A stretch of 64,000 nucleotides of DNA. Source: Rhizomys pruinosus (lineage: Eukaryota; Chordata; Mammalia; Rodentia; Spalacidae). Below the pieces are notes generated by a model, which saw only the letters and a program-made list of their open reading frames with translations, was not told the origin of the DNA and made no database searches. Shown here one piece after another: positions 10,723 through 22,304 of the stretch. Position 1 is the first letter of the stretch; the number at the start of each line of letters is the position of its first letter. Made by a program: the position numbers and the translations under genes. The DNA lies in the NCBI GenBank assembly GCA_009823505.1, contig VZQC01007982.1, positions 5,290,714 to 5,354,713 of the forward strand, written 5' to 3'.

Positions 10723-10905
10723 AAGTGTATTCCATTTATTCATTTATGTATATGGATGTACACATGCCACGGCACTCGTGGAGATCAGGAGAAAACCCAC
10801 AGGAGTTGGTTTTCTCCTTCTACCATGTGGATTCCTGGGGATTGAATGCAAGCTCTCAGGATTGGCAGCAGGTATCCTTTCCTGCTAAACCATCTCTCCA
10901 GCCCT
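10723..10905 (-). mobile_element. RSINE1/B4-type SINE, antisense
   Basis: It has a T-rich left end, CACGGCACTCGTGGAGATCAGG, TTCTACCATGTGGATTCC and a right end CCATCTCTCCAGCCC. This is the complement of the RSINE1 head and body. Confidence 0.75.
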
Positions 10906-11024
10906 CTGTGTCTCAAACTGAATGACAGCCATGGGCAATGTGAGGGGTTTGAGTCCTGCTGTATCCAGAGTCCTTGGTGTCTGAAGACGCATCCCTTAAG
11001 GGAGAACTGTGTCTTCTAAGGTAG

Positions 11025-11175
11025 AAGCCATCAACTGCGGCATTGTTGACATTATGATCTGGACAATTCTTCCCGACACTAAATGTCAATAGCAGCCTAT
11101 TCTAATCACAACAATCAAAGATGTCTGCAGACATTGCCAAATGTGCCTTGGGATACAATGGTTGAAAACCATTGT
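11025..11175 (+). mobile_element. MER5-type hAT DNA transposon fossil
   Basis: Blocks TCTGGACAATTCTT, CACAACAATCAAAGATGTCTG, CAGACATTGCCAAATGTGCC and GGTTGAAAACCATTG match MER5, a nonautonomous hAT-Charlie element shared by placental mammals. It is too short to encode transposase. Confidence 0.7.
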
Positions 11176-12336
11176 CTCTATCAGGACTAGCTAGAGTCTG
11201 CCTGACACCACAGAGGGAAGGTGGGAATTTCCCACATTACCGAGTGCTGAGCCTCCTGATTTTCAGTGGCAGCGTGGTTGTAAACTCATTTTAGTTTTGT
11301 GTTTCGCTCGTTATCTGAACATTGAACTCTAGTAGAAGTATTTTGCTTCCGCTATAGACAATTGAAGTTTTTGTGCTATACCACTAGGGGGCCCCATCAA
11401 TCAAAAGAGGCTTAAAATGAGATCTGTGTATATATTTGTGTACGTAGAAAGATTTAAAGGGATAATTCTTAAGGAGCCATTATTGCTTAAAAGACTGAGG
11501 TTCACATACCTAAAAACGCTCTGTAGCCCAGTGCCTCCCTACCCCACCACAGCCATGCTGGCATGGAGGGAGACTGTCCCCCTCCACACATTCTTTTCAC
11601 GGTATAGGCTGGCTTTCTGGAATACCTGTTCTCCCCTTCAAGAGTGATCTTGAAATCCACCATCAAATTTAACCGACTGGAATAAAGAGACTCCATCTAA
11701 AACCCCTCACAACTAACCTCCATCTTGCCAAGCTTACTGATGCTCCGAATATACGGGGCCGGGATTATACACTTGTATGCAAAATGATGGTGGCACACAG
11801 AAGCTCTGTGTCACTTTCAGTCATTCCTTTCCTGTGCTGTGCTGTGCTGTGCTGGCATTCAGAATCCTTTTCCACCCCCTACTGGGTGCCTTTCAATGTT
11901 GCCAGAAGGGAGTGGCCCCCAAGCTGTGTTTCTGTGCTTTGTTAGAGCTGTGGTTCTAGACATGATGTAGATGTGCCTGTGAGCTAAATTTGCATGCATA
12001 GCAGAAAAGTAGGCAGCAGCTATCTGTCTGAACTGCAGCAGTGTGATGCAAGGTCGGTTAGAGGTGAACATTTGTTGTGGCTTAGCTCCCAGTGTTAGGT
12101 CCTCACATCAAAGGTGTGACATTAAGTGTGAGGTATCATCATTAGTAATGATGTCTTTTCAACCTATAACCTATGGATCATGGTTAGGGCAATTTGATCT
12201 TGAAACCGATAGTGCAAAGGTGGCTCCTTACTTCTGCCTACCCAATGATTTACAGGAGCACCTGATTCACTATCATTTCAGCTATTGTAGCCCTGGCTGA
12301 CACAATGTATGTACATCCATGTACATCCCCCCTGCC
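11176..12336. other. Unique DNA with a CTCF-like motif
   Basis: No repeat family or gene is recognised. It holds the CTCF-like motif at 11381-11393 and a short TGTGC tandem run at 11833-11855. Confidence 0.45.
11381..11393 (+). promoter_or_regulatory. Candidate CTCF binding site
   Basis: CCACTAGGGGGCC matches the CTCF core (CCA, S, YAG, R, GGGC) at nearly every informative position. It lies outside recognised repeats. Occupancy cannot be judged from sequence. Confidence 0.5.
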
Positions 12337-12339
12337 CCG

Positions 12340-12378
<39 letters not shown>
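12337..12378. repeat. (CA)n microsatellite
   Basis: About 20 uninterrupted CA units follow a C-rich stretch. Confidence 0.97.
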
Positions 12379-12380
<2 letters not shown>

Positions 12381-14026
12381 CACCCTTTCATGGCTTGGGT
12401 CTGCCATTTTGTTAAATTCAGCAGGTATTTATTGATCATCTAAGTGGCAGAACACACTAAGTGTTGTCTGTTGTCAGGTGTCAATATGTAGAGGACTCTC
12501 CTATTGATCTTGTCTTAGGAAAATAGACTCTGAAGTTCAGGGACCACCCCACCTCCCACTACCATTCAGTAAATGAGTAGTTGCTGAGCTGGGTGGGGCT
12601 GAATACCATCATGGGCCCTAGGCAGTGATGGGAGATGGAGACAGCAGTGTTGCTTCATTTGCACAGGGTTGAACTTGAAGAATAGGTCAACTCTGGGCAG
12701 GTGAGGAAAAAGGTAGTGCTGGGGGCATAGAAAGAGACAGAAGCGGGCAATACCACCTGTCAAGGTCAAAATCTTAGGTTCGTTTCTCCTCTCCACCTTC
12801 TTTTATAGCAGGGTTAATGACCTGACCCCCAGGAGCCTGACTAGAATCAAGTGGGAATCCTGCAGGGCTGTTGTGGGGAATATGAGATAGTGAATTGTTT
12901 CTATCTGTAAGTTTACATCTGTTACCAATGGACACAGATATCTATTTTCTGGATATCTCTGTCCCCCAGAGATCCAGTGCCTCACTTCCCCATCCTGCTC
13001 TGATCTTAGAAGTTGGCTCACATGGGTAGCACCCATGGGTGCTCTTGCCTTCTTGTTTCTGGGTTCAGCCAGTTCTGCAGGAGACTAGAGGGTGAGAGGA
13101 AAGAGAAGTCAGGACTATTTCCCCAACTCCCGTTTCTGCCACAGTGTGTTCCTCCACTTAAAAACACAGCATTTGCCTGGTGGCCACCAGCCTCCCAGAG
13201 CCAGAACTCCATCCAGGTCACAGGAGCCACTGCTACGGCAGTAATTGTGCCCCATCCTTGAGGTCCTAGGGCCTCCTTGCTGGCTTCCCTGGATCTTGCC
13301 CACACCCATCCGTATGGTCCCTTTAAGGAATTTTTTTGGAATACCTTTAGAATGTGCCCTCTGTGGTCTGGCTGTGATTCTGATTGGCAGAAAATGTAAG
13401 CTGCTATATTCAAGTTTCGTTGCTGTGAAGAACCTGAGCAGTTCCCTGTTGTTTAATAAAGACCAAGTCCAAATTCATTTCAATAACATATGAAAAATGC
13501 AATTGAGAAAATAAATCCACATTATGTGACTTTCGGATTATCATGCTACTACTGCTCCCAGCAGCTAGTGCATCCTGGGAATTCGAAGCCTGAGAGATGA
13601 CGTGGGGCTCCGAGGGAGGGTCATGTGGATATTCTTCCCTCGGCTTCATTTCAGTCATCTACTTTCTAGCCAGCTAATTCCAGAACATACTTTCTGCCCT
13701 TTTCTTCTCATGTCTATCTCTCCCTTTTTCTTTTCACTCTGGAAACCCAAAGGCAAACACAGAAGGGAGGGCCCTCCTGTGAAAAGCGGGCATGGGGAAC
13801 CTCTGGAAAATTCCCCTACTACTAAAGCCCAGTGGTTCGCTGCGCAGTGGCAGATGACTCATGTGGATGACAGGAAACCAGGGGAACAGACTAGAATCCG
13901 GGGGCAGGTGTGCCCAGCTTGGCATCTGCTTGGCTTTCACACATTGTCTTCCTGTCTTCCAAGGTGAAAGGTCAGTGGTTAAAGGTCCATTCTTGTGAAC
14001 ATTTTGCAAACGGAGCTGTGCCACAC
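12379..14026. other. Unique DNA, no gene seen
   Basis: About 1.6 kb without a recognised rodent repeat. Several 80-130-codon frames overlap on both strands at 13013-14024, but none has a recognisable domain and they compete with each other, so I do not call a gene. Confidence 0.4.
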
Positions 14027-14456
14027 TGTATTAGTTGGCTTTGTCATAGCTGTGCCGGAACACCAGACAGAAGCAATTTTGAGAAGGAAGGATTCGTTTT
14101 GGTTCACTTTGGCTCATCCTTCATGACAGGGTTGATGACGGTTAGGGTTATGGAAGGCATGGTGGAGTTCACGGCACCGGGGGTTGGGGGCTCAGATACG
14201 GAAGGCATGGTGGAGGTCACGGCACCCGGGGTCGGGGGCTCAGATACATCGTGTTGGCTGATCCAGAGAACAGAGAGCTTGGGCCAGAAATAAGGCCAGA
14301 CTATATAACATTCGAGGCCCACCCTTCGTAATTCACCTTTGCTGATGATGCATTCTGCCTCACAGGCTTCACAGTTTCCCAAAACAGCATGGCCTAGTGT
14401 TCGAATAGACGAAGCTGTGGAGGATATTTTTAACATTTAAACCATAACACGTATCT
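14027..14456 (-). mobile_element. MT-type MaLR LTR, antisense, with internal duplication
   Basis: The minus strand ends with AGCCAACTAATACAG at 14027 and begins near 14450 with TGTTATGGTTTAAATG. Blocks GAGAGCTTGGGCCAGAAAT, CTTCACAGTTTCCCAAAACAGC and CTCATCCTTCATGACAGG match MTD/MTE-like LTRs. A 48-bp unit is tandemly doubled at 14152-14247. Confidence 0.7.
14152..14247. repeat. 48-bp tandem duplication inside the LTR
   Basis: Two units, 14152-14199 and 14200-14247, each begin GGAAGGCATGGTGGAG and end GGGGGCTCAGATAC, with only a few substitutions between them. The period is a multiple of three, so an open frame passes through both copies. Confidence 0.93.
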
Positions 14457-14526
14457 TCGGTGACTCAGTGATTTTTTTTTTTAAAGAATTACTATTTAGT
14501 GGCATTACAGAAAAGGGTACCAGCAG

Positions 14527-14657
14527 ACTTGGTTTCTGTGGTGTCCCTCATAGGTATTTGGACATTTTATCCCTAGTTGGAGGCACTAGTCTGGGAGATC
14601 TTAGGGGGTGTGGCCTTGCTGGAGGAAGTGCACCTAGGGGTGGGGCTGGGGGAGTGA
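14527..14657 (+). mobile_element. MT-like LTR 5' fragment, sense
   Basis: GTCCCTCATAGGTATTTGGAC, AGTTGGAGGCACTAG and GGCCTTGCTGGAGGAAGTG correspond to the first 130 bases of the LTRs at 33068, 50627 and 55533. It stops abruptly where L1 sequence begins. Confidence 0.7.
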
Positions 14658-14664
14658 TGCCTGC

Positions 14665-15277
14665 GCAAGATTATAAAGAGCAAATCAAAGAATTAAGAAA
14701 AGAGAATGAAGAACTCAAGAAGGATCTAGAGAGAGAGAGAATGACAAACTCCAGAAGGAAGTAGAAACACTGAAAAGATCCTGTGCTGAAAAAGATAAGG
14801 AAACCAACCAGCGAAACAAAGAGCTACAGGAAGAGATAGAGAAGCTCCAAAAGGAAGTGGAAATACTAAAGAAATCAGAAGAGGAAATGAAAAAAGAAAT
14901 CAAATGCTCATCCAATCAAGAGGAAAGAAATGGAAAAAGCCTCAGAAGCAGAATGGAAGGAGCAGAACAAAGAATATCAGACCTGGAGGATAACACAGAA
15001 CAACTAAAAACCTCAAGGAAAGATTATGAAAAATTTAAAAATACACAAAAGTGGAACAACCAGGAACTGTGGGACACTATGAAAAGATCAAACCTTCGCA
15101 TCATAGGAGTAGAGGAAGGGCCAGGCAAGGTGGCACATGCCTTTAATCCTAGCACTTGGGAGGCAGAGGCAGGTGGCTCTCTGTGAGTTCAAGGCCAACC
15201 TGGTCTACAGAATGAGTTCCAGGACAGCTGGGGCTACAGGGAGACCCTGTCTCAAAAAAAAAAAAAAAAAAAAAAAT

Positions 15278-15315
<38 letters not shown>

Positions 15316-15329
15316 AATAGAGGAAGGAG

Positions 15330-15360
<31 letters not shown>

Positions 15361-15464
15361 CAGATCTTCAACAGAAATAATAGATGAAAACTTCACCCAA
15401 CTAAAAGAAAGGCAAACCAATACAAAATACAAGAAGCACATAGAACTCAAACAGACAAGATCAG

Positions 15465-15509
<45 letters not shown>

Positions 15510-15720
15510 ACACCCAAAACAAAGACGAAAATCCTTTAAAGGCACAAGAGAAAAAAGTGACCTATAAGGGGAAACCTTATTACAACTGACTTCTCAACGC
15601 AAACTATAAAAGCAAGAAGAAACCTGAAGCAAAGCATCCCAGGTGTTAAAGGACTATAGATGGCCAACCCAGGTTACTTTTTACCCAGCAAAATGTCCAA
15701 TTTATCGTTGAGAGAGGAGG

Positions 15721-15759
<39 letters not shown>

Positions 15760-15850
15760 ATACATGTCTGGAAACCAACCCTTCAGGAGAATACTTGAAG
15801 CAATTAACAGGACAGAATAAAGGAGCAACCATCCCAGGCACCTAGAAAGA
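14665..15850 (+). pseudogene. L1 ORF1 relic (RNA-binding chaperone)
   Basis: ORF1p is the L1 trimeric RNA-binding protein. The first part (14665-15060) encodes a Lys/Glu-rich heptad region typical of the ORF1p coiled coil. Then comes the conserved stretch around IIGVEEG, where the B1 is inserted. Past the B1, residues resembling IIDENF and VTYKGKP (about 15370-15570) mark the C-terminal domain. A-runs at 15331-15354, 15465-15504 and 15721-15757 replace parts of the expected protein and would encode polylysine. The N-terminus is missing and stops interrupt the frame. Confidence 0.8.
15121..15313 (+). mobile_element. B1 SINE inserted in L1 ORF1
   Basis: Complete B1: CCAGGCAAGGTGGCACATGCC to GACCCTGTCTCAAAA, then a long A-tail with one TC interruption. 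The TSD is GGAGTAGAGGAAGG at 15106-15119 and GGAATAGAGGAAGG at 15314-15327 (one mismatch). Confidence 0.95.
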
Positions 15851-15944
15851 GAAGATCAATAAAAGCATAAACTGCAGAAGTAGAAACCAAAAACCAAACC
15901 CGCGAATATTGGATAATAAGGCTTAAGGAAGCAACACAAACCTA

Positions 15945-18900
15945 ATCAGTCATAACCTTAAATTTAATGGACTAAATTTCCCTATCAAAAGATAGTAAAA
16001 CTGGGAGAATGTATTAGGAATCAGAATCCATCGATACGCTGTCTACAAAGAAACCACATCTTACCTTCAAGGACGGCACCACCTTAAAACGAAGTGAAAG
16101 GATTGGAAAAAAATATTCCAAGCAAATGGTACAAAAGAAAAGCGAGGTGTTGCTATTTTAATATCAGACCAAAATAGACTTCAAGTAAAGAAATCAGAAG
16201 AGACAAAAGAAGGCCATTACATTTTCATTAAAGGAAAAACCACAAGAAGATTTAACTATTATGAATATATATGCCCCAAACTCTGGTGCACCAACTTTTA
16301 TAAAGACAATAGCTTAGGAGGACTTCAATACCCTACTAGTCCTTTGGACAGGTCAACAGGACAAAGAATAAACAGAGAGACATCTGAACTGTATTATGTG
16401 ATACGCCAAATGGACCTCATAACCTCTACCGAATATTTCCACCCTAATACCAGAGAATTACACTTTCTACTCAGCACCCCACGGAAAATTCTCCAAAATA
16501 GACCACATACTGGGACCACAGAAGAAACCTTCCAAAAATAACAAAAGATTAAATAATTTCATGCATTCTATTCGACCACAGGGTTGCAATAAAGCTCAAC
16601 ATCAACACCAGGATAAGCCCTACTGCCTACAAGAACACGATGAGACTAAACAACACACTCTTGAATAATGAATGGGTCAAGTTAGAGATAAAGAAAAAAA
16701 AGAAAAGCATTCTGGAACTGAATGACAATGACCAATACAATACACAAAACCTATGGGATACCTTAAAAGCAGTCCTAAGAGGGTGAAGTTTATAGCCCTG
16801 GGTGCCTTACATTAGAAAACAGAAGAGCACAAGTGATATGATCTAACACTACAGCTAAAAGCACTTGAGAGGCAACAAACAGGTTTGAACCCTAAACACA
16901 ACAAACATGTGAAGAAATAACAAAATCCAGAGCAGAAATCAATGAAATAGAAAACAAAGAAAACAATTTACAAATAAATCAGTGAATCCAAAATTTGGTT
17001 CTTTGAAAGAATTAAACAAGATAGACAGACCTCTAGCCCCGGTAACCAAAAGAAAGAAGGAAACAACTCCAAACCAATACAATCCATGACATGTGAAAGG
17101 GGAAATATCACACAGACAAGGAAAAGAATCTAGGAAAATCATATGGGAATACTTCAAAAAAACCTATACTCTACCAAGTTTTTGAAAAACCTAGAAGAAA
17201 TTGATGAATATTTCTGAAATGCTGGGAATCACAAAAGCTCAACCAAGAAGAGATCGGACAGCTTAAACAGACCTATATATACATGAAGGAAATTGAAGAT
17301 GTAACAAGAAACCTCCCAACTAAAAAAAAGCCCAGGCCCAGCGGTTTCAGGGCAGAATTCTATAAAACCCATTTCAAAAAGACCTACAACCATTATTACT
17401 GAAACTGTTTTAGAAGCTTACAGAGGGAAGTCTCCCAAATTCCTTCTATTGAAGCCAGCATCACTCTATTACCCAAAACCAGGCAAAGATACAATTTAAA
17501 AGGAGAATTTAGACCCATTCTCCTAATGAACACAGATGCCAAAATTCTAAACAGGATACTTGGCAAATCGTCATACAGACCCACATCAAAGAAGATATCC
17601 ATCATGACCAAGTTGGATTCATTACCAGAGATGCAGGGATGCAGGGATGGTTCAAACATAAGAAAATCAATAAACATCATCCAAAACACATAAATGGAAT
17701 GAAAGACAAAAAACCACACCATCATCTCGAATTGATGCGAGAAAGCCTTTGACAAAATCCAGGCATTCCCATTCATGTTAACAGTCCTAGAAGGAATTGG
17801 ATTGAGGGATCATACCTCAATGTAATCAAGGACATATATACAGGGAAACCCATCAGCCAATATCATCTTTAAATGGGGAGAATGACAGAAACATTCCCTT
17901 TAAAGTTAGGAACTCCAGCAAGGCTGCTCCCTGTCCACCACTCCTCTTCAATATTTTGCTGAAACACTGTTTAGGGCAATAAGGCCAAGAAAAGGAAAAT
18001 TAAAGGAGTACTAATTGGAAAAGAGGAAGTCAAGCTATCCCTATCTTCTGATGATATGATTGAGTTGTTTACTTACCAGGGGATGCTAAAAACTCCACCA
18101 GGAAAACTTCCAGAAATGATTAACAGCTTTCAGCAAAGTGGCAGGGAAAAAATTTAACCTAAAAAAGAAAAATTCAAATGGCCATTTTCTTTACACCAAG
18201 AAAAACCAACTGGAGAAAGAATTCAAAGAGACCTTCCCACTCACAAATAAGCTCAAAAACAATAAAATACCTAGGAACAAACGTAACCAAAGGACACCAA
18301 AGATTCTCTTACAACAAAAATTTTAAACCTTTTAAAGAAGAAATTGAAGAAGACATAAGAAATGAAAAACCTCCCATGCTCATGGAATTGGCGAAAATAA
18401 AACATTTGTAAAAATGTCCATTCTACCAAACCTCTTGTATAGATTTAATGCTATTCCAATAAAAATCCCCAAGAGTTCTTCACAGGGCTTGGAAAAACAA
18501 GTCCCTTAAATTCATTTGAAAAAACAAAAAGACCCAAATAGCCAAAACAACCCTGAGTGAAAAGAGACTACACAGGGGGGAATCTTCTATACCAGATTTC
18601 AAAACTATATTACAGGGCTATTTATAAAACAGCCTGGTACCTGGCACAAAAACAGACTGTTGATCAATGGAAACAAAACTGAAGATCCCAAGTCTGCAGC
18701 ACAATACAGTTTTCAGCCATTTTATATTTGATAAGGGGGCCAAGAAGAAACAATGGAGAAAAGACAGCATCCTTCAGCAAGTTGGATTTGGCAAAACTGG
18801 ATTGCCACTGGTAGAAGAATGAGAAATTAAACCCCTACCTTTCACCCTGTACAAAAGTTCTCAACACCCAGATGGATAAAGACCTCAATGTTGAAACCCC

Positions 18901-20080
18901 AAACTCTGAAGGCCCGATTAGAAGAAAAACTGGTCAGAGACTACAGACATAGGTGTAGGAAAAGACTTCCTAAATCCAGACACAGCATCTGCTCGCAAAG
19001 AATTTAAGATCGACAATTGACAGAATGGGACCTCATTAAATGTAAAAGCTTCTGTACATCAAAAATAACAATCATGGGGCTGGAGAGATGGGCCTAGTTG
19101 GTTAAGAGCACACACCGCTCTTGCAGAGGTACCCGGGTTCGATCCCCAGCACGCCACCATGGCGGCCCGAGAACCATTTTGAAACTCCAATTCCCAGGAG
19201 AAACTCCAGTTCCAGGGGAATCTGACACCTTCTGTCTGACCTCCATGACATTGCGCGACACAAGGGTAAACGACTGGCACAGACATCAATAAAAGAAATA
19301 AAAAAAAAAATAAAAAAATTAATAATAAAAATCAAATCAAGGAGTGAATGAAGAAATCCCACAGAAGTGGGAGGAACACTTCATATGCAGAGCATCTGAC
19401 AAAACGATGAAGATACAGAACATATTAAAACTACTCAAAAAACAAAAGAAAAAAAGAAATACAAATGACCCCACTCTACTAGATGAGTCAAAGTAGCTGA
19501 ACAGAACTTCAAGTGAGGAATTAAGACGTCTGAGAAAACAGCGTTAAAAGTGTTCAACACACTAATCATTAAGGAAATGCAAATCAAAACCACCTTTAAA
19601 ATATCTTACTCCAACTAAGGGACTGGCTTAGATCAAGAAAAAACAAAATATATGACAATGCTCGGGAGGTTGTGGGGGAAAGGGGAACACTCATCCATGC
19701 TGATGAATGTAAACTCGTCGTGCAGCCATCTATGGAGAAGCAGTGTGAGAAACCCTGGAAGACTTGGGAAGAACTTGGCACCCACCCAGCCATACCACTC
19801 CTGGAGCTCGTACCCTCAAGACTCACCACATCCACAGAGAATACGATGCGACGGCCATGTTATTTCAGCTCTCTCCACAAATAGCAGGAGCTAGAATCAA
19901 CCCAAATACCCCTCAAACTGACGAGTGGATAGAGAAAATGTGGTACATCTACACAATGGAGTTCTATGCAGCAGTAAAGAAAGACACATCATGAGCTTTG
20001 CAGGAAAATGGCTGGAGCTAGAGGACATCATGCTGAGTGAAGTAACACAGTCCCAGAAAAACAAACGACGAATGGTATTC
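15945..20080 (+). pseudogene. L1 ORF2 relic (endonuclease and reverse transcriptase)
   Basis: ORF2p nicks target DNA and reverse-transcribes L1 RNA. The endonuclease region (about 15945-16640) is recognisable from SNLKFNGLN-like and NIYAPNSGAPTF residues. The reverse transcriptase region follows (about 17300-18200). Its catalytic FADD motif reads SSDD at 18041-18061, keeping both aspartates. The C-terminal end (19917-20078) is much better preserved than the rest. The longest open pieces are about 60-126 codons with frameshifts between them, so it is a dead copy. A B2 splits it at 19079. Confidence 0.85.
19079..19320 (+). mobile_element. B2 SINE inserted in L1 ORF2
   Basis: It has the B2 head GGCTGGAGAGATGGGCC, the B box GGTTCGATCCCC and an A-rich tail. 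An approximate TSD, AATAACAATCA and AATAAAAATCA, flanks it. Confidence 0.92.
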
Positions 20081-20141
20081 CTTCCTGTGCATGGCCCCTT
20101 GAGCTTTTGTCCAAAGCATTTGGGAGTGATGCCTATGGGAA

Positions 20142-20167
20142 ACAACAACAACAACAACAACAACAAT
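20142..20167. repeat. (AAC)n run in L1 3' UTR
   Basis: Eight AAC units follow GGGA. The antisense L1 at 23534-24186 has a matching run (GTT)n at 23753-23767, so the array is a feature of this L1 family. Confidence 0.93.
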
Positions 20168-20297
20168 AGGAAGGACTGCATCAAAGAACTGACTGAAACA
20201 GTGACCTTTTGCTCAAAACAGTCAACTTCCACAGGGAGAATTTTGAGAAAGACTGAGAAAGAGATGAAAATCATGTTTGGCAGAATGCATGAGCTCT

Positions 20298-20320
20298 GGT
20301 GGGGTGGGGGGATGGGGGGG
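20298..20320 (+). other. Potential G-quadruplex in L1 3' UTR
   Basis: Three long G runs (GGGG, GGGGGG, GGGGGGG), separated by T or AT, plus nearby GG, could form a quadruplex. G-rich 3' UTR tracts are common in mammalian L1. Confidence 0.6.
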
Positions 20321-20576
20321 ACACAGGTCTAGATTTGATAAAAAATAAATAAATAAAAAGAAAGAAAGAAAGAAAAGTAACTAATACAGTTTCCAAATAA
20401 CAAATTACGGCCAAGGATGCTAGAGAAGGGTAGAATAGATAAGAATTTAATACATCCTGCCACTTCTAAGCTCTGTCAACAAGCTTCACTGAATGCCTTC
20501 TCCTCTAGGGAATGGACCAAGGAGGGAATTTTATTACGCAGAGCCTGTATATTGGCTGTGGATCACAGCGGGACCT

Positions 20577-20735
20577 GTTTTTTCCTTTTCCTTGTTTTGG
20601 GACAGGGTTTTCCTTGTAGCCCCAGCTGGCCTGGAACTTGTTACATGGACTAGACTGGCCTTGATCTTACAGAGATCTGTCTGCATCTGCCTCTGAGGAG
20701 TGCTGGGATTAAAGGTACATCACTGTACTTAAAGG
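20577..20735 (-). mobile_element. B1 SINE, antisense
   Basis: GGGACAGGGTTTTCCTTGTAG, CCCAGCTGGCCTGGAACTTG and GTGCTGGGATTAAAGGTAC give the B1 complement. Confidence 0.88.
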
Positions 20736-20919
20736 ACCAGATGAAATCTCAGCCCATTCCTGACAGTGTTTATTGTCCCTGATCAGGCACTGTTGAAATT
20801 CTTTATCTGGCATTTGCACACATTAAGGAATGAGAAATCTACTTGTATCATTCTCCACATTTATCTTTTCTGCTCCATAAAGAATTGACATAATGCTTTA
20901 TATGTAAACATTGTTCTTT

Positions 20920-21095
20920 TGGGAGCCAACAAGATGGCTCAGCAAGTACAGGCACTTGATGATCCCGAGCAGTGCCATCCCAGGAACCTGTGCAGAGGTA
21001 GAAGGAGAGAACCAACTCCACAGAATTGTCCTCTGACCTCCACATGAGCTGTGGCACTCGTGTGCCCCAGTACACAAGCCCCCCAACACAAAGTT
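20920..21095 (+). mobile_element. RSINE1/B4-type SINE, sense
   Basis: GAGCCAACAAGATGGCTCAGC is the head, followed by GGTAGAAGGAGAGAACCAAC and TGTCCTCTGACCTCCACATG. This is the RSINE1 layout. The copy is diverged and has a weak tail. Confidence 0.8.
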
Positions 21096-22119
21096 TTAAA
21101 CATTTTTCCTAATGTGAGTAGAATTTGAAAAATGTAAGAGTTGGAAAAGATCCCAGAAATACCTAGCCCCAAACTCTTCAATTTCCAGGTGAAAAACTGA
21201 TCCAGAAAGAAAGAAACACAATCACATAATTAGAAAATTTGCTGTAGAGTCCAAGTCATCTGGTGTTCAATCTGCAATCTTCCACGGGATGGTGGCTTGA
21301 AAGCCAGCTGACTCGGGTATTTCTACCCACACTTTAGCTCAGAGGTTTAGAGAAGACAAGAGCAGATTGTGGAGAAATGAGTCATCCTGAGCCAGTCTCT
21401 GAAGATTGCAGAGTATGCTAGGATCTTATACATAGCTCTGCCTTTGGGAAGGTAACAGGACAAAGGAAGGTGCTGATTCACAGATGAGGAGAAAGACATG
21501 AAGACATTTCCCAGAGCAGAGATGGAAGGTGTGCAGTCACCTTCATGGACATGGTCCGTTTACTCTTACAGTACAATACTACCTGATCTCCATGGTTGGC
21601 TGGGACCGTCCATTCATCTCTGCACTGCTAACCCATCAGCATAGAGAATGGGCTGCTCAAACTTAGTGTTTATACCTGCTATTTGATGAGGGTTGTATTA
21701 CCTCCCTGTCCCCATGGTTGCCTACTAACCACAGTCTCACACATGTGGCTCAACTGCTTTGCCATTTCTCTGAGGTAGAGCATTCTTTTTCTGACCATAA
21801 AGGAAATGAAATAACTTCTCATAGATCCACAGCTGAGCAGCTCTTGGGTACTTTCTCTGTTTCCTTTAGAATAAAGCAGTGACTACCATACTTTAAACAC
21901 AAGTTTCTTTGTGTTCATTCAACACATATCCATTGCTTGTTTACCATTCCTTGTGAGAAAAGCCTACAGGAAATTATAGTCAGAATGGCACAGTTATACT
22001 GACAAGGTGCTCCATATTTGTAGAAAGAGATACACTAAGCATGATGAGTTTAAGGATGTGCATTACAGCTTGCATCTTGAGGTAGGTACGATACAATGGT
22101 CAGACTTTACAGACACTTT
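21096..22119. other. Unique DNA, no gene seen
   Basis: About 1 kb with no recognised repeat or coding frame over 60 codons. Confidence 0.45.
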
Positions 22120-22133
22120 CTCAAAGTATACTT

Positions 22134-22290
22134 GTTTTTTTTTTTTTGTCTTTTCGAGACAGGGTCTCCCTGTAGCCCCAGCTGTCCTGGAACTCACTCT
22201 GGTGACCAGGCTGGCCTTGAACTCACAAAGATCCGCCTGCCTCTGCCTCCCAAGTGCTAGGATTATAGGTGTGCACCACCACGCCCGGCT
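22134..22290 (-). mobile_element. B1 SINE, antisense, with 14-bp TSD
   Basis: It contains GAGACAGGGTCTCCCTGTAG and CACCACCACGCCCGGC. The perfect TSD CTCAAAGTATACTT at 22120-22133 and 22291-22304 defines the ends and indicates a recent insertion. Confidence 0.96.
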
Positions 22291-22304
22291 CTCAAAGTAT
22301 ACTT

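Larger units (their letters stand above)
14658..20372 (+). mobile_element. Degenerate 5'-truncated L1 retrotransposon, sense
   Basis: About 5.7 kb of LINE-1. It starts inside ORF1, passes through an ORF2 relic, and ends with a 3' UTR holding a G-rich tract (20298-20320) and an A-rich tail of ATAAATAAATAAA and AAAG repeats. The 5' UTR and the ORF1 start are missing. A B1 (15121-15313) and a B2 (19079-19320) have inserted into it. Stops and frameshifts interrupt both ORFs, so it cannot encode active proteins. No matching TSD was found at the two ends. It may have landed in the MT-like LTR, because GAAAAGTAACTAATACAG directly after the tail looks like that LTR's last bases. Confidence 0.9.

Noticed and set aside
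12379..14026. Possible gene from overlapping 80-130-codon frames
   Set aside because: Frames on both strands compete, none has a recognisable domain, and no exon structure with consistent splice sites could be built.
15137..15589. 150-codon plus-strand frame with polylysine stretches
   Set aside because: It starts inside a B1, crosses A-runs and continues into the L1 ORF1 relic; it is a product of repeats, not a host gene.
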